The notes below the pieces were generated by a model. The model had not been told where the DNA came from. It ran no database searches and saw nothing but the letters and a program-made list of their open reading frames with translations. From positions 2,976,001-3,040,000 of the forward strand of contig OZ220491.1 of the NCBI GenBank assembly GCA_965116195.1: a stretch of 64,000 nucleotides of DNA, read 5' to 3'. Shown in pieces: positions 9,150 to 17,761 of the stretch. The stretch comes from Aldehydirespirator sp965116195. GTDB taxonomy: Bacteria > Actinomycetota > Acidimicrobiia > Acidimicrobiales > Aldehydirespiratoraceae. Numbering within the stretch: position 1 is the first letter of the stretch; each line of letters starts with the position of its first letter. The position numbers and the translations under genes are program-made.

Positions 9150-10337
9150 TTATGTTCCGAAGCGGACCTGTACGTGGCGGCGTCGAGCGGCGATTGATGC
9201 TCGGCGACCTGTCTGGTCTGTTCGTGGGGTGTCGGAACCTGTGGCTTTGTCAAGTTCGTCAAGGCGGATGACCTGAGCCGTGGGGCGTTGTGCCTGCGGG
9301 AACTCTTTGACTCGCATGCCGTCGTAGCGGAGCATGACGATGCCCCGTGACAGGCCGGTGGTGTCGAGCCAGTTGGCGATACCGGGATCTTTGGCGGCGA
9401 TGACGAAGGTATACGAACCGTCAATGTCGGCTTTGGCCTGATCGCCGGTGAGGCTCGTTTGGCGGTTGGCGTACTCCAGCGATGACCACCACAGGTTGTT
9501 GAGTTGGATGCCCTGGTAGTTGCCATTGGTCGGCGGGGCTTTGACAACCAACGCCTCGTCTGCACCGAGTTCCCAGGCACCGAACACCATGAACCTCCCT
9601 GCCACGCCTCCCGCTGCGCCGGGATCAACAGGTTCGGAGAGTTGGTTGGACGGACGGGCGTCAATGTACAGGCGGCGCACCATCTCGGGCCATTGCCGGG
9701 TGTCAAAGTCAATCCTTGCCGTTGCTGCGCGGAGGCGCTCTGCCAGCACATCGGCCGAGAGCACCGGCTTGAGGTCGCCTTCGTGACCGATACGGTCGAT
9801 GTGTACCTCGCCCACACCCTTGTCAACCCAGTCGGTGTAGGTCTGACGAACGATGAGCTTGGTGCCGTCAGGCGGGTTCTCAATCCAATTGCGACCTCGG
9901 GGTTCGGGTTCGGGAGATGCGATGACCTCGAAATGCCCGTCGGTTGCGACCTCAAGCTCTTCATGGGTGAGGAAGCCAGCAGCACGACCGTTGCTCCACG
10001 GGTCACCGGCGTAGGTCTGAAACTCCAGTCGTCGCTCGGTGCCGAGTCGCCCCCAGATCCGGTAGGTGTCGCCGCCGTTGAGGCGCGTTATGAGGTAACG
10101 CTGATCGGCATTGTCGCCACCAACGCGGATGCGTGGATCCACGATCCAGAAGGTGGGGAAGTCCGGGTCATAGATCACTTCCTCTTCAAGCACAGAGATC
10201 AATGTGCCGATCAGATACTGATAGGCACCGGGGCGGTTCTCCGCATCCGAGCAGAACGGATGATCGAGAAGCCACGCGGCACGCTTGCTCAGTGTCTCAA
10301 GGAGGGCATCAAATGATGCGGCAAGCGGATCGGTCAC
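9150..10337 (-). CDS. DUF1214 domain protein
   Basis: 395-aa protein whose C-terminal half carries the DUF1214 signature: YQGIQLNNLWWSSLEYANRQ, then DGSYTFVIAAKDPGIANWLD, then RGIVMLRYDG. The function of this family is not established. The GTG start at 10337 overlaps the TGA of the upstream methyltransferase by 4 bp, apparently an accident of island insertion. The last ~40 residues (after RLDEL) are low in hydrophobics and Arg-rich and may be an extension. Confidence 0.85.
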   Translation of the reverse strand: MTDPLAASFDALLETLSKRAAWLLDHPFCSDAENRPGAYQYLIGTLISVLEEEVIYDPDFPTFWIVDPRIRVGGDNADQRYLITRLNGGDTYRIWGRLGTERRLEFQTYAGDPWSNGRAAGFLTHEELEVATDGHFEVIASPEPEPRGRNWIENPPDGTKLIVRQTYTDWVDKGVGEVHIDRIGHEGDLKPVLSADVLAERLRAATARIDFDTRQWPEMVRRLYIDARPSNQLSEPVDPGAAGGVAGRFMVFGAWELGADEALVVKAPPTNGNYQGIQLNNLWWSSLEYANRQTSLTGDQAKADIDGSYTFVIAAKDPGIANWLDTTGLSRGIVMLRYDGMRVKEFPQAQRPTAQVIRLDELDKATGSDTPRTDQTGRRASIAARRRHVQVRFGT

Positions 10338-11344
10338 GGTTCACCACACGCCGTCCCCAAGCGGTATTCAAACATGGAGTCTTGACGCGACACAACTTGC
10401 TCAAACGCTACATTGCACGGTGAGCGGTGCAGTAGAGGTAACCTACTTGGTTGCTCTGCTTGTTCCATTCTCTCCAGAAGCACATCAACATACTGAGGCT
10501 CTATCTCAATTCCTAAAGAGGAAAATCCCAATTCATATGCGGCTACTAAAGTAGTACCGCTGCCGGCGAACGGGTCTAATATAATATTGTTTTCCGAAAG
10601 AGGGACTAGAAGTTCGATGAGCCGCTTTATTAGTGACAGTGGTTTGACAGTACAGTGTTCGTAGCGGTTCTCATTGGGAGTCTTTCTGTATCCTTCCAAG
10701 ATGTTTGATTGGAATGATCCGTCCTGGGCAATCGTGTTGAATACACCTAGTCCAGTTTCTTGAACGGTGGTCCAATAGTTTTTGATGAGTGGTTTCTGAA
10801 CCAGTACTATAGCCTCCCATTCATTCCGAAAACAAGAATGCCAGCCATTCCATTTGCAAGCATCAGGATGGTCAAGCTTCTCCAATTTCGCACCTAGATT
10901 CAATCCCTTGGGAATACCTGACTGTCTACGATAAACGAGCATGTCTCGCGTGTAGAAACCGGCACTCTCTAGCGCGGTTTGTATGTGTGCTGCTGATCTT
11001 GTACTGCTGAACACCGCCACAGGTGAGCCAGCTTTACATAATCTGAAGAGTTCTTGCCCCCAATCAGTGCACCAAGCAGTATAATCTTGAGTGTTTTGGC
11101 GATTTCGTTCGTACCATCGTTCATTTCGCACGCCTCCTGCCAAACCGCTCCCATACGGGATATTCTTAACTAGTGTACTTCCACTTTTGGCTCGGCCAAC
11201 TCGCCTGGTGATTTCATCTGCATTCCATTCTCGACCAATAAACTCGTAATTGTATGGAGGATCAGTGATGCAGGCTGCAATGCTATCATCGGGTAGGTCC
11301 TTCATGACAGTTATGCAATCGCCACATAGTATTTCGTACTTCAT
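10334..11344 (-). CDS. DNA methyltransferase, beta class (type II R-M)
   Basis: 336-aa site-specific DNA methyltransferase. DPPY catalytic motif at residues 28-31 and the AdoMet motif DPFAGSGTT at 257-265; this order defines the beta class (N6-adenine or N4-cytosine). The ATG overlaps the endonuclease stop by 4 bp. About the last 40 residues are encoded by GC-rich local DNA after the AT-rich body (change near 10440), so the native C-terminus may have been replaced on insertion. It protects the host DNA from the adjacent endonuclease. Confidence 0.93.
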   Translation of the reverse strand: MKYEILCGDCITVMKDLPDDSIAACITDPPYNYEFIGREWNADEITRRVGRAKSGSTLVKNIPYGSGLAGGVRNERWYERNRQNTQDYTAWCTDWGQELFRLCKAGSPVAVFSSTRSAAHIQTALESAGFYTRDMLVYRRQSGIPKGLNLGAKLEKLDHPDACKWNGWHSCFRNEWEAIVLVQKPLIKNYWTTVQETGLGVFNTIAQDGSFQSNILEGYRKTPNENRYEHCTVKPLSLIKRLIELLVPLSENNIILDPFAGSGTTLVAAYELGFSSLGIEIEPQYVDVLLERMEQAEQPSRLPLLHRSPCNVAFEQVVSRQDSMFEYRLGTACGEP

Positions 11345-11922
11345 TCATCCGTCCCTCTGCTGATATAGAAGGTTTGCTGTTGTACATGTCCTTGCAACCA
11401 TGCTTGTATGTCGAAAGTGGTTTGTTCATGAATGTAGTTGAAAGAGTCTTGTCCTGTTAGTATTTCCCAACCTCCAGTCTTGGCGGCTGTTATCGCAGAG
11501 GGTAGATTATCTTCGCGTACAACCAGCATTACGGGATTGAAGTCACGTTCGATTAATATCCGAGCATAGTTTTTGAACTTCTTTAATGTGCCAGAATCCC
11601 CAGACCCTATCCTGTACTTCGTGTCTATAGCATCTCTTCCTAATATAAGATCACACGGCACATCACTGCCTACACGCATGGGGGGCTTGAAATCATCGCA
11701 TAGGTTTTCGCAGAGGGACACTACCAGCAGTTCCCAGCACTTTCCCAATTGCCGACCCCAGTATTGCTTATTTTCACTCTTTAGCGATGGTGATATGCCA
11801 AAGGTGTTCATCAATGTGTCTGTGTCATCCAGGGTGTCGGCATACTGTTTGTGAGTGAAGTCGTCTTGGTAGTGAGTCATTATTTCCGTTAGTGATGCAA
11901 TTGTTCTATCAATTAGGTTCAT
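11341..11922 (-). CDS. type II restriction endonuclease (ApaLI-like?)
   Basis: 193-aa protein starting at MNLIDRTIASL (ATG 11922) with AAAGGAG about 8 nt upstream. It contains a PD-(D/E)xK-type site: Asp91 in VPCDLILG and Asp100-x-Lys102 in AIDTKYRIGSGDSGTLKKF. The latter resembles what I recall of the ApaLI-like endonuclease family (recognition GTGCAC), but that is from memory. The endonuclease precedes its methyltransferase in one operon with overlapping ends, and no controller gene is visible. AT-rich codon use marks it as a recent acquisition. Confidence 0.72.
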   Translation of the reverse strand: MNLIDRTIASLTEIMTHYQDDFTHKQYADTLDDTDTLMNTFGISPSLKSENKQYWGRQLGKCWELLVVSLCENLCDDFKPPMRVGSDVPCDLILGRDAIDTKYRIGSGDSGTLKKFKNYARILIERDFNPVMLVVREDNLPSAITAAKTGGWEILTGQDSFNYIHEQTTFDIQAWLQGHVQQQTFYISRGTDE

Positions 11923-12482
11923 GCTTGTAACTCCTTTCAAGTCATATGCATAGTGATCACATGGTCGGCAATCAACTGGCTGCAATGAGCCTTATACCTG
12001 TAATGCTGGTGCTCGTAGCCGTCATTTGCTTTAGAGTGTTTAGACGAGAGTTGGTCGTGCCTTTCAGCGTGTTCGCGCAAGTAGCGATCTAAATCCATCA
12101 CGCTTATCTCACAATAGGTTTCGCTATAACTTCGTTCAATATGGACCCGATGATACTATACAGTTTACGTACTATGCGGCATTGTGTGACGCACTGGTGA
12201 TCGTATCGTAGCGAGCGCAGGGGCAGATGTGATCCGGTGCTCATCTGAGTGAACCCTTGATCTAGTCTGAGACAACCATCAATCACGTTGACCAGAGTAG
12301 CAGATGTAGCCTCCTCAACATCCTTCGAGTGTACTGGTGGTCGGTGGATTCTCGCCATCGGTGATGATTGGGTCGAGTTGTGGGCCGTCGTCCCGATGGT
12401 CGGCGGTGGCCGATTGCGGTGAGCGTTGAGCTTGGAGCTTGCTGCTGGTGCTGGCGAGCCAAGTGGGGGCTAGATTGGGGGG
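11923..12482. other. intergenic, right flank of R-M island
   Basis: 560 bp upstream of the endonuclease. The left part is AT-rich and should contain the R-M promoter. Base composition returns to the host average around 12350-12400. Apart from the possible small membrane ORF listed separately, I see only a weak 84-codon minus-strand frame (12104-12358) with no recognisable features. Confidence 0.5.
11961..12092 (+). CDS. possible 43-aa single-helix membrane protein
   Basis: ATG at 11961 opens a 43-codon frame with a hydrophobic core (LIPVMLVLVAVICF) followed by a positively charged turn (RVFRRE). That pattern fits one transmembrane helix with a cytoplasmic C-terminus. It lies divergently next to the restriction endonuclease. 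There is no good Shine-Dalgarno and the frame is short, so it could be chance. Confidence 0.25.
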   Translation: MVGNQLAAMSLIPVMLVLVAVICFRVFRRELVVPFSVFAQVAI

Positions 12483-12968
12483 ATGGTGGATGACGCAGTG
12501 GCGTGGGCGGAGTTTGAACACTCTGACTCGGAGTTGGCCGGGCTGGTGAAGGCGCGGTTTGACAGTCATCTGCATGCTGTCATTGCCACTTTGAGATGCG
12601 ACGGTTCGCCTCGGCTCTCCGGCATGGAGGCACCCATCAGGTCGGGCCAGCTCTGGCTGGGGATGACACCGGGTTCGCGCAAGGCAGTTGACCTGCACCG
12701 AGACCCACGTTTCGCGCTGCACAGCGCGCCTGACACCGAGCAGTTGCCGAAAGGCGATGCTCGCATTGAGGGCGTGGCCGAGTTGGCTGACCCTGAACAA
12801 CAGGCCCAGTTCATCGCGGGTCATCGCTTCCCGGTTGACGATCCCTCGATGATGGTGCTGTATGTGGGCCGCATTCGCCGAGTTGTCCTGGTGCGCGTCA
12901 CCGAGCCGTATCTGCTCATCGAGTCATGGACCCCCACCGGCGGACGCAGCACCAGCCGCCAGCAGTAA
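12483..12968 (+). CDS. pyridoxamine 5'-phosphate oxidase-like protein
   Basis: 161-aa split-barrel flavoprotein of the PNPOx-like superfamily: HLHAVIATLRCDGSPRLSGMEAPI near the N-terminus, SRKAVDLHRDPRFALHSAP in the middle, and DPSMMVLYVGRIRRVVLVRV near the end. Related actinobacterial proteins bind F420, FMN or heme; which one is not readable here. Monocistronic, flanked by repeats. Confidence 0.82.
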   Translation: MVDDAVAWAEFEHSDSELAGLVKARFDSHLHAVIATLRCDGSPRLSGMEAPIRSGQLWLGMTPGSRKAVDLHRDPRFALHSAPDTEQLPKGDARIEGVAELADPEQQAQFIAGHRFPVDDPSMMVLYVGRIRRVVLVRVTEPYLLIESWTPTGGRSTSRQQ

Positions 12969-13113
12969 CGGGCAACGTGCTCACGGTGGGGGTAGGTGGC
13001 CTTGTCACCCGCCAGCTAGCCTCACACTAACTATTGTGTTCTAACGGTAGAGTGTGTGTAGTCTTGTCACCGGCAGGTCGGCCTCGCACTGACCATCGTG
13101 TGCTCACGGTGGG
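12969..13113. repeat. imperfect tandem repeat
   Basis: GTGCTCACGGTGGGG near 12978 and again near 13099 (as GTGTGCTCACGGTGGGG), with the intervening elements TTGTCACCCGCCAG / TTGTCACCGGCAGG and GCCTCACACTAACTATTGTG / GCCTCGCACTGACCATCGTG. These form an imperfect repeat with a period of about 63 bp upstream of the DinB-like gene. Confidence 0.7.
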
Positions 13114-13206
13114 GTGGGTGTGGCTGACATCCTTGTTGGCTTGTCATGCATCCGTTCGGCGGTAGCGGGCAGCGGGTTGTGGTGTTATGACCTAGGCTCA
13201 GCAGGC

Positions 13207-13773
13207 GTGGAACTCCGTGAGTGGATCGTGTCGGATCTGAGGTCGTTGCGAGCCAGGCTCGCCGGAGGTGTACTCAAGTTGGTTCCTGCGCAGCGGCGAC
13301 GTGAGCGGGCCGACGGCGGTGGGATTGCGCCTGTATATGTGTTGTGGCACTTGGCCCGGCATCACGATGTGGCAGTCAACGGAGTATTGCGTGGCACAGA
13401 AGCGGTTGTGGATGACTGGACTGATCGCCTCGGTGTCAACGAGAAACTGTGGAGAGGCTTGGCCGAAGGCGAGGACTCCGACCTGGTGGGCATCCTTGAC
13501 CCTGAAGCAGTCGGTGATTACGCCTTGGCTGTGATTGACACAACCGCTGAATGGCTTGACCACAGCGGCTTGCCGGCAATGCATGACCGGCCCGAGACAG
13601 CTTCGGTGCTGGCGGCGATCGGCACGCCCGAAGACCGCTTTGACTGGCTGTACTCAATGTGGGAGGGCAAACCCACCTCATGGTTTCTGCAATGGAGCGC
13701 GGTGGGACACGGTATCAACCACCTGGGTGAACTCATCTCAATCCGGAACCGGATGGGCCTGAGCCCCTTCTAG
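13207..13773 (+). CDS. DinB-like protein
   Basis: 188 aa from the GTG at 13207 (the frame is open back to 13114). A four-helix-bundle DinB superfamily pattern is visible: VLWHLARHHDVAVNGVL with paired histidines, and WSAVGHGINHLGELISIRNRMGL near the C-terminus, giving a likely three-histidine metal site. Related proteins include mycothiol-dependent enzymes, but no thiol cofactor can be inferred. TATGACCT lies 11-18 nt before the GTG, which would suit a leaderless actinobacterial promoter; this is a guess. Confidence 0.72.
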   Translation: MELREWIVSDLRSLRARLAGGVLKLVPAQRRRERADGGGIAPVYVLWHLARHHDVAVNGVLRGTEAVVDDWTDRLGVNEKLWRGLAEGEDSDLVGILDPEAVGDYALAVIDTTAEWLDHSGLPAMHDRPETASVLAAIGTPEDRFDWLYSMWEGKPTSWFLQWSAVGHGINHLGELISIRNRMGLSPF

Positions 13774-13985
13774 GCACTCCCACTGCCAAGTACTTACATT
13801 GCCAGGTACTTCCATTTGATCTTTGCGAAACAAACATCGCTCCGAGCAGCGGCACCGCTTCTGGGCACTCCCACTGCCAGGCACTCCTACTGCACGGGGT
13901 TGGACAGGTTGACAAGCCGTGGAGCGTTCATATACCCGCGAGGACCGGTCTGCAGTTCACTACCGTATGCTTGATTGCCGAGCAT
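13774..13985. repeat. short repeats between convergent genes
   Basis: GGCACTCCCACTGCCA occurs at about 13783 and 13864, with partial copies (TACATTGCCAGGTACTTCCA, GCCAGGCACTCCTACTGC). It lies between the convergent DinB-like gene and the ABC permease gene. Confidence 0.65.
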
Positions 13986-14867
13986 TCATATTCTGTGGGT
14001 GTCGGTTGCTTGAGATGCGTGCCAGCGCAGCACGCGCTTCTCCAGCGCTATCAGCAACAGCACAAGAGCGACCCCGATGAAGGCCAGCACGAACACACTG
14101 CCCCATAGTTGCTCCACGAGGAGTCGGGACTGAGCCACCCGGGCGGCGTTGCCCAACCCCTCCTTGGAATTGAAAAACTCACCAACCACTGCCCCGACCA
14201 ACGCCAAGCCGATACAGATGCGTCCGGCGGCAAACAGGTATGGCAGAGAGTGTGGAAACCGCAGACGCCAGTAGATCTCCCAACGGCTGGCATTTACTGA
14301 TCTGAGCAGCTCGTGGGTGTCCTCGTCTATGGCTCGCAGGCCGGTGAGTGCGTTGGCCACAAAAGGAACCCAGGCAAACAGCATGGCTGCCAGGATCTTC
14401 GGCCAGGGTGAGAAACCGAACCACAGCAAAAAAATCGGCACCAGCACAGCCACCGGCGTGGACTGCAGGAGCACGATTACCGGCATGGTCGCTCGCTCAA
14501 CGAACCTTGAGTGCGCCATCCATGTGGCGACAAAGACCGCCGCAAAGAACGCGATCCAGAACCCCCAGAACGCTTCCTGCAACGTCACAAGGCCGTTCCG
14601 CCAGTAGAAGTCGGGGTTCTCAACGATGTGACGCAGCACGTCGGAGGGCAGCGGCAGTGTGAGAGGCCGAAGATCACGTACCTGTACATAAACCTCCCAG
14701 CCGACAAAGAAGGCTGTCAGACCGGCGAAAGGCGCGATGAACAACAACGTGCGACGCACGGGCCGGCTCGGCACCGGCGGCGGTGTATCCACCGACGATC
14801 CTTCAGTCGTCAGCACCTCCGTTTGCGAGTTCCTCATTGATGGCACCTTTGCCTGTGGCTCTTGCAT
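13986..14867 (-). CDS. ABC transporter permease (SsuC/ThiX/RibX-like)
   Basis: 293-aa BPD_transp_1 inner-membrane permease with about six membrane segments (LLFIAPFAGLTAFFVGWEVYV near the N-terminus). The EAA loop is visible around RAIDEDTHELLRSVNASRWEIYWRLRFPHSLPYLFAAGRI. It is encoded 35 bp downstream of its ATPase. The family imports sulfonates, HMP/thiamine precursors or riboflavin; the presence of riboflavin synthase in this operon favours a flavin precursor or riboflavin (inference). Confidence 0.88.
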   Translation of the reverse strand: MQEPQAKVPSMRNSQTEVLTTEGSSVDTPPPVPSRPVRRTLLFIAPFAGLTAFFVGWEVYVQVRDLRPLTLPLPSDVLRHIVENPDFYWRNGLVTLQEAFWGFWIAFFAAVFVATWMAHSRFVERATMPVIVLLQSTPVAVLVPIFLLWFGFSPWPKILAAMLFAWVPFVANALTGLRAIDEDTHELLRSVNASRWEIYWRLRFPHSLPYLFAAGRICIGLALVGAVVGEFFNSKEGLGNAARVAQSRLLVEQLWGSVFVLAFIGVALVLLLIALEKRVLRWHASQATDTHRI

Positions 14868-14902
14868 CGTTGCTGACGTGTGCGTACTTGCGCTCTATTC
14901 AT

Positions 14903-15685
14903 TTAACTTGACCATCCCTGTTTGAGTGCGGCCCGCACCTCGGTGAGCACACCGAGGAACTCTTCGGTGTGCTCGATGTCGGCGTGTCGCGGTCGTTGCA
15001 GTGTCACGTCGACGACCTTGGTGATGCGACCAGGCCTGGCCCCCAGCACCGCCACACGGTCCGAGAGCGCCACTGCCTCAGAGATGGAGTGCGTGACGAA
15101 CAGCACGGTGCTGCCGACCTGCTCCCACAGATCAAGCAGCAGATAGCGCATCTCGGCCCGGGTGATCTCGTCCAGAGCCGAGAAAGGCTCGTCCATCAGC
15201 AGCACCGGAGCACCCAGAGCGAAGGCCCGGGCAATGCTGACCCGTTGTTGTAGGCCGCCACTCAACTCGCGTGGTAATGAGTCCAGGAAGGGACTCAATC
15301 CGATGTCGTCAAGCATCTGCAACTGGCTGCTGGTGGACATGGAACGGTTGCCGTGTTTGCGGTTGACATCGCCCAACAGCGAGACGTTGCGCCGCACGGT
15401 ACGCCAGGGCAACAGGGCAGGGTGCTGGGGCACGAACCCGTAGCGCTTCTGGCGGCGGGCCTCGATCGGTGGTTGACAGTTGACCGTGACAGTACCGCGA
15501 TCGGGTTCCAGGAGACCACCGGCGAGGCGCAACAGTGTGGACTTGCCGCAACCGGAAGGCCCGATCAGACTCACGAATTCGGACTCGCCCACATCAAGGC
15601 TCACCCGTGAGAGGGCATGTATCTGCCGGTTACTGCGCCTGAACCACTTCGACACAGAATCGAAGCTGATCGCCGGCTCGGTCAC
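14903..15685 (-). CDS. ABC transporter ATP-binding protein
   Basis: 260-aa nucleotide-binding subunit: Walker A GPSGCGKST, Q-loop FVPQHPALLPW, signature LSGGLQQRVSIARA, Walker B VLLMDEPFSALD, and the switch His in FVTHSISEA. Subtype SsuB/TauB/ThiZ. It acts with the downstream permease and the upstream lipoprotein receptor. Confidence 0.92.
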   Translation of the reverse strand: MTEPAISFDSVSKWFRRSNRQIHALSRVSLDVGESEFVSLIGPSGCGKSTLLRLAGGLLEPDRGTVTVNCQPPIEARRQKRYGFVPQHPALLPWRTVRRNVSLLGDVNRKHGNRSMSTSSQLQMLDDIGLSPFLDSLPRELSGGLQQRVSIARAFALGAPVLLMDEPFSALDEITRAEMRYLLLDLWEQVGSTVLFVTHSISEAVALSDRVAVLGARPGRITKVVDVTLQRPRHADIEHTEEFLGVLTEVRAALKQGWSS

Positions 15686-15829
15686 GGTGCAATCCGATCT
15701 GGACTGTCCGATCTGGTCATGCAGCGTGTCTTTCCGTCACGGGGGCGGACGCTTGAAGCGCACTGACAACTGACAACTGACAACTAACCGCACCTGCCGA
15801 CCACGAAGTCACACGCTCATATCCAACAC

Positions 15830-16504
15830 TCAAGACGAGAACTGAGACCCGACCTGCCATGACACGGAGTTGTTGTGCAGGATCTGAGCCCTCAGATCTG
15901 GGTCACTCAGCAGATCTTGAATGGTATGAACGACAGCTTGGATATGGGCGTCGATTTCCAGGTTGACAGTGCTGTCCGCAGACAGGTGACCCATAGTTGT
16001 ACGGGCCAGCGTTTCAGGTATCAGGCTCACTGCGATCCGTTGGTTCTGACGGTCAATGTCCGAGATGGTCAGGCTGACACCGTCAAGAGCCACCCACCCT
16101 TTCCAGAGCAGGTAACGCAGCAGCGAAGGATCCACTTCAAACCAGGCGGTACGGTTGTCGTCTTCGGTGATGATCTCACGCACTGTGGCCGTGCCGGACA
16201 CATGGCCCGAGAGGACATGGCCACCCACCTCATCCCCGAAGCGCAGTGAGCGCTCAATGTTGACGCTGTCTCCAGCGCTGAGCAAGCCGAGGTTGGTTCG
16301 TTCCATGGTCTCGGCGATCACGTCAAAGTGAGCGCACGGGTGATTGATTTGCGTGACGGTCAGGCAAGCCCCGTTGACAGCCACACTTGCTCCCAGACGC
16401 AGTTCGTCGGCGTGAGTCTTGAGGTTGATCACGAGACAGCGAATACCCCTGATCGTCTCAACACTTTCAACCTGTCCCATGCCTTGCACGATGCCGGTGA
16501 ACAT
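15830..16504 (-). CDS. ribE: riboflavin synthase alpha subunit
   Basis: 224-aa lumazine-binding protein with the standard two-fold internal repeat. The N-terminus MFTGIVQGMGQVESVE and GACLTV define barrel 1; DGVSLTISDID and PETLARTTMGHL define barrel 2. It converts two molecules of 6,7-dimethyl-8-ribityllumazine into riboflavin. It lies between the receptor and the ATPase of an ABC importer, 46 bp after the former and 144 bp before the latter, not in a ribBA/ribH cluster. I saw no FMN riboswitch-like leader. Confidence 0.93.
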   Translation of the reverse strand: MFTGIVQGMGQVESVETIRGIRCLVINLKTHADELRLGASVAVNGACLTVTQINHPCAHFDVIAETMERTNLGLLSAGDSVNIERSLRFGDEVGGHVLSGHVSGTATVREIITEDDNRTAWFEVDPSLLRYLLWKGWVALDGVSLTISDIDRQNQRIAVSLIPETLARTTMGHLSADSTVNLEIDAHIQAVVHTIQDLLSDPDLRAQILHNNSVSWQVGSQFSS

Positions 16505-16550
16505 TTGGTAACTCTTCGCCTCTCCAAGTCACAGGGGGTTCAGCAAGCCC

Positions 16551-17666
16551 TCAAGAGCCGGGCCAGATCAGGGTTGTTCCGTCGTAGACCTCAGCGGCAA
16601 TGTCGGCGTTGACCATGGAGCGCCAATCCGGCCGTGAACTGAAGACCCCTGTCTGTACCTGAGCTTCAATCTCGGCTTCAAACAAACTGAGATCGGGGAT
16701 GCCAAGACCGATACCTTCGGGGGCGAGATCAGCTATAAGCGCCGACTCAACCCCCCACCGATAACGTTCGGCTTCCATTGCGAAGTACAACGGGTTGCCG
16801 GCAGCATCAATCAACTCGAAAGCGTTTTTCACCGCGATGTCCGGGTTCGCCGCTGCGAAGGCCTGACCACGGATCAGGGCTCGCACCACATCGGCCACCA
16901 GGTCAGGATGCTCGTCAATCATGGACTGGGTCGTGAACGTGACACCGAAACTGGACGGGACGTCAAAGTCCAGCGGGTCAAGCATCGTGAACGGCACGCC
17001 GTTGTTGGTCAGGGTATTGGGCTCGTTGGATTTGTAGACAGGCAACGCGTCAATTCCGAGTTCGAGGTGGGCTATCGGGTCAAAGCCGTCAAGCAGGATC
17101 TCTTCAAAACAACTGCGGTCTATCCCCGACAACGCAACGGCGGCCTGCAGCGAGTAGGGCAGATCGCCCTTGATCCCGATGAGGCTGCCACACAGCCCGG
17201 AAAAGTCCTTGATGTCGCTGCCCTCGGGCAGGACTATTGCCTCTATGGCTGTGCGGCCCCAGTGGAGCAGGGCCACAAGATCGCCTTCGCCCGCAACGTT
17301 GTTGGCCACCAGCTCGGCAAAAGACCCGGACGCCCCGAACTCGGCTCGGCCCTCAATCGCCAAGGCACCGTTGGAGGGAGCGAACCCCGGTTGGATCTCA
17401 AAGTCAATGCAGAGTTCCTCAAAGTACCCCTGAGCGTCGGCGACGATGGCATCAATGATCCCCGCCGAGGCTGCGAAGTCAAAACCGGTCACAAATGTCA
17501 TGGTGCCGAGGTCGCGGTTGGCCTGGCATCGTGCAGCAGCGGTATCTGCCGCAGGCGTGGGACTTGTGCCGTCATCATCGCCTCCACATCCTGCAGCCAG
17601 CAGGGTCAGCGCCAACAGCAGCAACAGCGCTCTTGGAACTCGTTGGCGCGAGATGTGTTGGAGCAT
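16551..17666 (-). CDS. ABC transporter lipoprotein receptor, NMT1/THI5-like (RibY type?)
   Basis: 371-aa periplasmic-type receptor lipoprotein. Basic N-terminus, hydrophobic LLLLLALTL and lipobox LLAAGC near residue 27, then a short Asp/Gly/Thr linker. Mature part: TFVTGFDFAASAGIIDAIVA, and GIKGDLPYSLQAAVALSGI, typical of NMT1/THI5-like binding proteins. The order receptor - ribE - ATPase - permease suggests uptake of riboflavin or a flavin precursor (compare RibXY systems), but thiamine-pyrimidine uptake uses the same fold. Confidence 0.85.
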   Translation of the reverse strand: MLQHISRQRVPRALLLLLALTLLAAGCGGDDDGTSPTPAADTAAARCQANRDLGTMTFVTGFDFAASAGIIDAIVADAQGYFEELCIDFEIQPGFAPSNGALAIEGRAEFGASGSFAELVANNVAGEGDLVALLHWGRTAIEAIVLPEGSDIKDFSGLCGSLIGIKGDLPYSLQAAVALSGIDRSCFEEILLDGFDPIAHLELGIDALPVYKSNEPNTLTNNGVPFTMLDPLDFDVPSSFGVTFTTQSMIDEHPDLVADVVRALIRGQAFAAANPDIAVKNAFELIDAAGNPLYFAMEAERYRWGVESALIADLAPEGIGLGIPDLSLFEAEIEAQVQTGVFSSRPDWRSMVNADIAAEVYDGTTLIWPGS

Positions 17667-17761
17667 GCTCAGTACTCTCGGACTCGGGGGCTGGGGCTTG
17701 GTGAGTGGGCAGGATGGAGGCAGGTCGGTAGCGTACCGATCCTGTGCCCTACCATGCTGCC

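Noticed and set aside
9083..10006. 307-codon minus frame overlapping the DUF1214 gene
   Set aside because: It shares its DNA with the DUF1214 frame, has a biased composition and matches no family; it is a shadow frame.
12104..12358. 84-codon minus-strand frame right of the R-M island
   Set aside because: No RBS, no recognisable motif, and composition unlike both host genes and the island; left unannotated.
17667..17743. FMN riboswitch upstream of the ribE-ABC operon
   Set aside because: The gap between the divergent genes is short, and none of the conserved RFN-element strings can be seen.
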